NCBI GenBank assembly: GCA_943704525.1
Contig: CALSCQ010000674.1
Span: 1 to 10,809 of the forward strand
From: Pigoraptor vietnamica
Lineage: Eukaryota > Opisthokonta > Filasterea
Direction: 5' to 3'
Length of the DNA: 10,809 nt
This document shows positions 6,061-10,809 of the stretch, in pieces. Below the pieces are notes generated by a model. That model saw only the letters and a list, made by a program, of their open reading frames with translations. It was not told the origin of the DNA and searched no databases. The translations under genes were made by a program, and so were the position numbers. Positions within the stretch are counted from its first letter, which is position 1. Each line of letters begins with the position of its first letter.

Positions 6061-6405
6061 TGCAATCAGCACGTAGGGTGGAATCAGCACGAATGATGCA
6101 ATCAGCACGTAGGGTGGAATCTGCACAAAGGGCGCATTCTGCTCGGAGGCCAAAATCTGCGAAGGGTGTAATTAACACTAAGGGTGAAATTAAGGGTGAA
6201 ATGAGAACCGCGGACAATATCAGGACGGAGGTCGAAATCTGCTCGGATGTTGACTGAAATCCACACGAAGGGTGAAATGAGAACCGCGGACAAAATCAGC
6301 ACGAATGCCGGCACTCTGCACGAAGGCTGCAATCTGCACGAAGGCTGCACTGGCAATCTGCACGATGGCTGCAATCTGCACGAAGGCTGCAATCTGCACG
6401 CCGGC
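6027..6405 (+). repeat. 18-bp minisatellite
   Basis: At the left end two unit types, AATCAGCACGTAGGGTGG and AATCAGCACGAATGATGC, alternate almost perfectly. A diverged middle contains two long copies of an AAGGGTGAAATGAGAACCGC segment (about 6192 and 6267). At the right end AATCTGCACGAAGGCTGC is repeated. The period is a multiple of three, so several frames stay open (for example 6042-6257 plus and 6102-6392 minus); these are not taken as genes. Confidence 0.9.
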
Positions 6406-6452
6406 GAGGGTTGCAGAGACCACCTCGTGTTTGTGACGGGAGAAAAGGAACC

Positions 6453-6762
6453 TTACAGTGTCCAGTCTCTCGCTGCTGAATGCGTTGTTGGCGTCTGTCT
6501 ACTGTAATCTTGCACGTCGGCGTCAAGGGATACGTCAGGCAGGTCCAGATTGAAGTTACCTTTGCTCGGTGTGTTGCCCGTGGTTGAATCAGGATCTCTA
6601 AATAAATCCGGGCCAGTGTTGGAGGAAAATTTACTGGCGTCCTCTTCAGTTGACGCATTTGTTGATCTCGGCTGTTTCTCGCGCTTCACTGAGATTCAGT
6701 CTGGCGTCTTTCCAGCCACTGAATTTGGGCCATTCCCCGAAAGTAGACAATTCACAACTCAT
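6453..6762 (-). pseudogene. Small minus-strand gene with one apparent frameshift, unrecognised
   Basis: Two overlapping minus-strand frames look like one protein. The first runs from ATG 6762 to 6646 (MSCELSTFGEWPKFSGWKDA, then RLNLSEARETAEINK). The second has no ATG, is open from about 6695, and continues to the stop at 6453 as a hydrophilic, probably disordered acidic segment (including ASTEEDASKFSSNTGPDLF and NFNLDLPDVSLDADVQDY). A one-base slip near 6650-6685 would join them. Alternatively CTGAATCTCAG near 6688 is a splice acceptor. A GGAAAAACTAA motif about 45 nt before ATG 6762 loosely matches the A-rich group. There are no known motifs. Confidence 0.42.
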
Positions 6763-7257
6763 CCTGTAGCACGTTGGTGCAAGAAGTCGACTGAGCGGCA
6801 AGTCATGTTAGTTTTTCCACCTTTGCCAGCCAGACAACGGCGCCGCAGAAGTTATCAACAGCAAAACCATTGGCACCGTTTCAGCAATCAGGACTGCTTA
6901 CAGGCGCGCGCCTGCGAGAGCACAAGGGCTCGCCGGCATTCACTCTGAATGGATTACCGAAGCGTGCAAAAGATAGCTAACTAAAGGTCATTGCCAATGC
7001 CAGTCTGTTTGAAGGAACGTTTTTAATTTTGCCAGTAAGTTAAACACTCGGGCCACGTGCAACACCAAGGCCCACCCCTCTCTGTCAACATGATTGTAAG
7101 AAATTAAGCAATGAATGTATGCCAGTTGAAGCCTGAAATGGGAACTGTCGTGATTGAAGCTCAATTTCTATCAGTAATAAGCAAGCGCAAGTTCGGATTC
7201 GCAACGCCGGCGACGACAATAACATGTGCTTCGAAGTTATTCGACGTCCTTGGTTGA
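6763..7257. other. Intergenic, no gene seen
   Basis: A plus-strand frame (6550-6948) starts without ATG and becomes Arg/Gln-rich, so it is taken as a shadow of the minus-strand gene. From 6950 to 7257 the DNA is AT-richer with short open frames only. I see no repeats, RNA genes or clear signals. Confidence 0.4.
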
Positions 7258-7455
7258 ATGTCAGGGACCATTGCCGACTACTGTGACATAGCAATGCCTG
7301 CACTCAATCACGGAGCTAGGACTATAGCTATTACAGTAATATCGCCTTCAAACCTGATCACTGACAGAGATGCCGTGCCTGAGTTGTGCTATTCAAGCCA
7401 ATCAGTACAATGCTCGCGAGTGAATAAGACGGAAATTGTCCAGAGTAAACAATAA
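7258..7455 (+). CDS. 65-residue hypothetical ORF, coding-like sequence continues past its stop
   Basis: Starts MSGTIADYCDIAMPALNHGA and ends at a TAA that lies within AATAAA (7451-7456). The same frame continues past that stop for 26 codons (7456-7533), including NNVAGALGAVPTVENTEANL, to TGA 7534. So the ORF may once have been longer, or the TAA region may be part of an intron. No A-rich element is seen at the expected distance and no motif is recognised. Confidence 0.25.
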   Translation: MSGTIADYCDIAMPALNHGARTIAITVISPSNLITDRDAVPELCYSSQSVQCSRVNKTEIVQSKQ

Positions 7456-7584
7456 AACAACCACCGCACTAACAATGTTGCGGGCGCTTTGGGTGCAGTG
7501 CCGACCGTGGAAAATACGGAGGCGAACCTACAGTGAAACAGATTGTCGTGCGGGGGCGAAACCCGGCTGCTGCAACAAAAAACC

Positions 7585-7598
7585 GGAAAATTGAAGAT
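7585..7598 (+). promoter_or_regulatory. AAAATTGA-type element ahead of a 13-residue ORF
   Basis: GGAAAATTGAAGAT contains AAAATTGA, the octamer known from mimivirus early promoters. Sixty bases after that octamer an ATG (7655) opens a 13-residue frame (MSAATDEMIARAD, stop 7694-7696). This looks like a gene start with its body missing, much like the 5932 ORF. Confidence 0.35.
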
Positions 7599-7692
7599 TG
7601 AACACCAAATAGTAACTTGGCTTACAGTACGCAGCCAGTTCGTCAAAAACAAATATGTCGGCTGCTACTGACGAAATGATCGCAAGAGCTGA

Positions 7693-7887
7693 CTAGTCGA
7701 AGCTGACACACTCGCAGTACTGTGAATAGTCCACTGCGGGCGTGCACGTGCCGCAGCCCACGGCCGACTGCTTGTTGGCCGCCGGGCCCGGCCAAAACAC
7801 TGACACCCGCAGGGGTACTCTGAACCCCTGGCCCCGGCCGGTACCCCTGGTCACGCAGCCAGGACTACATTCAGTGGCGGCCGGCAA
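7693..7887 (-). CDS. Cys-rich terminal exon or gene fragment
   Basis: A minus-strand frame without an ATG covers a GC-rich island whose third positions are strongly G/C. The product has six Cys in three close pairs (ECSPGC, GCGTC and YCEC), separated by about 33 and 12 residues, and ends YCECVSFD. The spacing suggests disulfides in a secreted protein, or metal binding. With no start codon it is probably the last exon of a spliced gene running in from the right, or a fragment. I found no convincing 5' exon. The composition is unlike the virus-like genes to the left. Confidence 0.4.
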   Translation of the reverse strand: MPAATECSPGCVTRGTGRGQGFRVPLRVSVFWPGPAANKQSAVGCGTCTPAVDYSQYCECVSFD

Positions 7888-7988
7888 TTATCGAGATCTC
7901 GGATAAGCAAACAACCCAAAAAAGGAAATGCTAACCCCCTTTTTTTCAGTATTGGTGACCACACCTACTTTTGCACCTGCATCACATG

Positions 7989-8166
7989 ACGCATCACATG
8001 ATGCTCTTTGCGCCAATGGGCATCAACGGCACCAATGGACAGATGCATCACATGATGCTCTTTGCGCCAATGGGCATCAACGGCACCAATGGACAGATGC
8101 ATCACATGATGCTCTTTGCGCCAATGGGCATCAACGGCACCAATGGACAGATGCATCACATGATGC
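7989..8166 (+). repeat. 54-bp tandem repeat, three near-perfect copies plus a partial
   Basis: Units at 7989-8042, 8043-8096 and 8097-8150 differ by only one base, followed by a partial copy at 8151-8166. Each begins with GCATCA-CA-TGATGC, a near-palindrome that also occurs alone just outside (8174-8187). The near identity points to recent expansion. The period is 18 codons, so three or more frames stay open (MHHMMLFAPMGINGTNGQ in one). Reads in all these frames are taken as repeat artefacts. Confidence 0.92.
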
Positions 8167-8336
8167 TTGGCCGGCATCACATGATGCACTCCGATGCACT
8201 GACAGCCGGCACGAGGCTGAGACCGCCGGCACTCGGCTGAGTTAAAAGTGCCTTCAGATCGCGCTTATGTTCGGCTGAAGCTGTTGCGTGTAACTCAAAA
8301 CGCAGTGCTGCAACCACTGGCAGACCGTCTTTAGAG

Positions 8337-9201
8337 ATGGCGGCAGCCGCCGTGGAACTTGACACGCCACTTCTCGACCGTCACGAGAATGACAAGCGCA
8401 GCAACGGGTGCATGGCGTCGACTCAGCGCAAATTCGACTATATCGCGAAGAAGTTTGAAAACTACCAGTGGCTCTTCTCGATCGCGAAGCTCGTGGCCTG
8501 CGCCGCAATTTTGGCGATTATTCCGCACCTCTCGTCCGAAGTTTCGGACATGCGGAGCAACGTTAAGCTTCTCGAATCGCAGCTTGCTTCGCTTCAGCTT
8601 GAGAAAGAAGTTATGGCCACGCAACTGAAACAAATGGATGGCCAGCTGCGCGAGACCATGGCCGACTACACAGGCAAGTGCGGTGAACCATTTCTCTCCG
8701 TTATGCGTGCACTGCGCCTAACTTATCTTCGGGGTTTTTTTTTGTGCCGGTGGTTGGGTGTAACAGTATTGCAGAAGTACGTGGACAGTACTCAAATTGT
8801 GAGCGAAATCGCACAAATCGAAAAGGCGAGGGCCTCGCTGGACTCCACGCTAAAGCAGTACAGCGACTATGGCATCACGAATCTTGCCTCGGACATTGCC
8901 AACTTGAAACGTGAGTTTCTCTGTCCAAACCTGTAGTCGTCATTTTATCAGCGCTGTGCTTATTGGCCGATTCCTTTGCGTTTGGCCGGCTTCCTCTTCC
9001 ACAGAGGGACTTCAGGTCGCAAACGCAAAAACGTGCTTTCTGACCAATACCTACTACCACCCGGGACCCATCGGTAATTGCGGCACCAGTGGATTTTCAT
9101 GGCGGGGAGGGATTGAACTCGCTGGCATGGGCATCAAGAGCGCAGGCATTGGTTCCGAAAACAATTGGGCGGAGGGCTCTGCTTTCTTGTGCTGCAACTA
9201 A
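8337..9201 (+). CDS. Spliced gene: single-pass coiled-coil membrane protein, 225 residues
   Basis: Three exons (8337-8673, 8767-8910, 9005-9201) join in frame into 225 codons. The N-terminus (1-45) is cytosol-like and holds an acidic dileucine-type DTPLL (9-13). Residues about 46-63 (LFSIAKLVACAAILAIIP) form one TM helix with no cleavable signal before it, which suggests a type II anchor. Residues about 66-160 are a heptad-like coiled coil (LLESQLASLQLEKEVMATQL; IVSEIAQIEKARASLDSTL). The last 60 residues form a Gly-rich domain with four Cys (171, 186, 223, 224), ending FLCCN. Skipping the introns changes the coding frame only where coding quality falls, which supports the model. There is no A-rich element upstream. 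The role is unknown; an oligomeric surface or Golgi protein would fit. Confidence 0.72.
8674..8766 (+). other. Intron 1, GC-AG type
   Basis: 93 bases, AG|GCAAGT ... GTAACAG|TATT, with a T-run (8735-8743). Non-canonical GC donors usually match the rest of the donor consensus closely, as this one does. The length is a multiple of three and the frame is open through it, so retention would add 31 residues. A competing acceptor (TTGCAG, 8774) would break the frame. Confidence 0.65.
8911..9004 (+). other. Intron 2, GT-AG type
   Basis: 94 bases, AAAC|GTGAGT ... TTCCTCTTCCACAG|AGGG, with a textbook donor and pyrimidine tract. Retention gives a stop at 8934-8936. The joined codon CAG keeps the frame into the Cys-containing exon 3. 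Using the AG two bases later would give a quick stop. Confidence 0.75.
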
Positions 9202-9280
9202 ACCGACGGAAGAATTGCACTATGGAGATCAACAAAGCGTTTCACTGAGGCAGAGGTTGCCTTTTCACGATGCGCCATAA

Positions 9281-9448
9281 CTGAAGATTGCAAGTACATA
9301 CAACAACCTGATGAAGGCCGGACACAACAAGCACATGTGCCACCTCATCCTCTTTATCGTGTTTGTGTTTTTCGTCATCTATTATCTCATCATTCCGACG
9401 CTGATGCCGTGTCCTTCTCTCCTGTCAATTATATCGCCACGAACTTAG
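9281..9448 (+). CDS. Terminal exon candidate encoding a C-terminal membrane anchor
   Basis: The frame is closed upstream by TAA 9278 and open from 9281 to TAG 9446. It reads STYNNLMKAGHNKHMC, then a strong hydrophobic helix (HLILFIVFVFFVIYYLII), then a short polar tail. Basic residues just before a C-terminal TM helix are typical of tail-anchored proteins. The pattern recalls the end of Bet1/Sft1-type Qc-SNAREs, but the SNARE helix itself is not visible. Either an intron lies just upstream (acceptor ACTGAAG or TTGCAAG), or the protein starts at Met 9311 (45 residues). No exon upstream joins convincingly. The SNARE link is tentative. Confidence 0.35.
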   Translation: MKIASTYNNLMKAGHNKHMCHLILFIVFVFFVIYYLIIPTLMPCPSLLSIISPRT

Positions 9449-9599
9449 TCTTTGTTGTTCACATTCAGTTTAATGGCGTTAATGCGTGAGACGTTCAGGG
9501 GATCTGTGGTTGAGACTGATTCGTTCTCGGTGCGTGCTGGTCGCCACCTCTCGACTTGCTCGACTTGCTCCTTGAGACATATTGGGAGAGGGGGTAGCT

Positions 9600-9740
9600 G
9601 ATTGTGCGTGTGATTGTACATGTGCGTGTGATTCAGTTGTGCATGTGATTGTGCATATAATTGTGTGTGCGTTTGCGCGTGTGTTTGTGTGCTGGTGTCA
9701 TTGTGCGTGTCAGTCCGTGGGAATTGTGTGTGTGCGATTG
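9600..9740 (+). repeat. Degenerate GT-rich simple repeat
   Basis: Variants of GTGCGTGTGATT recur irregularly. From here to 10005 the DNA is low in complexity, with no gene I can support. A 188-codon minus-strand frame (9445-10011) is largely read from this repeat (Thr/His-rich) and is not taken as a gene. Confidence 0.75.
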
Positions 9741-10004
9741 GGCAACGACTGTGCGTGAATGTGCGTTTTATTTGCTCGCCATTGTGCGCGTGGAGCCCGA
9801 TTGGAACTCGAGTGCATGCAATTCGGGTTCTGAGTGTGTCGTGGCCAGAGTGTGCGGGTGATTCGGTGCGTGTACTCACTGTGCCGGCGTGCAAGGCCAT
9901 TCCTACAACTCCAGACACCCGGTTCAAGGCGCACGTTTTGGCCGCAAACACATTTTTTCCTCCTTTTGGCACGCGAGAAACTAATTCTTTTGTTAATTCA
10001 GCGG

Positions 10005-10809
10005 CGCACACACGTCAGGCAAGAGAGGCAGACACGCAGAGGCACCACGCGCACATGGACACACACAGATGCGTCCAGACGCAACGCACGCCGACAGTGA
10101 CACACACGCAGACGCACAGTGAGACACACAGGCGTACAGTGCACACACATACACGCACAGTGAGACACAGAGAGTGACGCCCAGTGAGACACACTAACGC
10201 ACACCAAGCGCACACAGAAACACACACAAGACAAAGGGACACGAACAGTCGCACACAAGCGCGGAGTGACACACACAAATGCAGGTACACATACGCAACA
10301 CAGACACAGGGACACAGATAGACGCACGCACGCGCGGAGTGACACACGCAGACGCACAGAGAGACACACGCACAGTGACACACAGATACGCACAGTGAGA
10401 CACACAGACGCGATAACACACACAGACGTACGGTGAGACACACAGACGCACAGTGAAACACAGTGACACACACAGACGCACAGAAACACACACAGACGGG
10501 CAGTGACACACACAGGCGCACAGTGAGACACAGTGACACACACGGACACACAGTGAGACACAGAAACACACACACAGGCGGGCAGTGACATGCACAGACG
10601 CACAGTGACACGCACAGACGCACAGTGACACGCACAGACGCACAGTGACACGCACAGACGCACAGTGACAAGCACAGGCACACAGTGACACACAAGGCAC
10701 ACAGTGACACACAAGGCACACAGTGACACACAAGGCACACAGTGACACACAAGGCACACAGTGACACACAAGGCACACAGTGACACGCACAGACGCACAG
10801 TGAGACACA
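10005..10809 (+). repeat. CA-rich satellite with 19- and 20-bp higher-order units
   Basis: About 800 bases of CACACAG/CAGTGACA variants reach the window edge. Order increases to the right: four 20-bp units of CGCACAGACGCACAGTGACA type (10591-10670), one hybrid unit (10671-10690), then five 19-bp units CACAAGGCACACAGTGACA (10691-10785). Long Cys/Val/Leu-rich minus-strand frames (up to 266 codons) are by-products of the repeat. Confidence 0.93.

Noticed and set aside
6042-6392. Frames through the 18-bp repeat on both strands
   Set aside because: The period is divisible by three, so open frames are expected without coding.
7928-8245. Frames through the 54-bp repeat on both strands
   Set aside because: Same reason: all are repeat translations with no unique sequence of protein character.
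9445-10011. Minus-strand 188-codon frame
   Set aside because: The middle is Thr/His-rich simple repeat, there is no ATG-supported context, and the flanking parts show no motif.
9998-10808. Cys/Val/Leu-rich minus-strand frames of 200-266 codons
   Set aside because: Translations of the CA-rich satellite; three overlapping frames are open at once.

Overview
The window looks like eukaryotic or large-DNA-virus DNA, not bacterial DNA. It has a spliced gene with one GC-AG and one GT-AG intron, an AATAAA poly(A) signal, long CA-rich satellites, and no ribosome-binding sites or operons. Mixed into it are genes of nucleocytoplasmic large DNA virus (NCLDV) type: the C-terminal part of a family B DNA polymerase and a BRO protein with a GIY-YIG-like C-terminal domain. 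I favour either viral DNA integrated in a eukaryotic chromosome or a large viral genome carrying spliced genes. The sequence alone does not decide between them, and I cannot name the organism.

Left part (1-6060, virus-like). The window opens inside a polymerase gene that ends at 731. A 20-bp minisatellite with short hairpins follows it. At 1267-2074 there is a coding-like but frame-broken or spliced gene with a poly(A) signal. The BRO gene (2901-3767) is followed directly by a second, truncated copy of the polymerase C-terminus (about 3788-4116) with the same hairpin and minisatellite behind it. Two minus-strand genes follow: a CxxC/CxxC candidate zinc-binding protein (4538-5086) and a disordered Ser-rich protein (5362-5781). 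Diverging from the latter is a short plus-strand ORF (5932-6060) that runs into an 18-bp tandem repeat (6027-6405).

Middle (6400-7900). This holds a frame-broken minus-strand gene (6453-6762), weak small ORFs, and a GC-rich Cys-rich minus-strand exon candidate (7693-7887).

Right part (7900-10809, host-like). A perfect 54-bp tandem repeat precedes a two-intron gene for a 225-residue single-pass coiled-coil membrane protein (8337-9201). A tail-anchor-like terminal exon candidate (9281-9448), GT-rich DNA and about 800 bp of CA-rich satellite follow.

Two signals tie the virus-like genes together. The first is an A-rich element, roughly GGRAAAAnTGAA, lying 43-60 nt before the start codons of five or six separate ORFs. 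It resembles poxvirus and mimivirus early promoter cores. The second is a hairpin (GAGCG, variable loop, CGCTC, then ACCACGG) placed downstream of several ORFs in the sense orientation. The intron-bearing gene on the right has neither. This pairing is the most promising undescribed system in the window.
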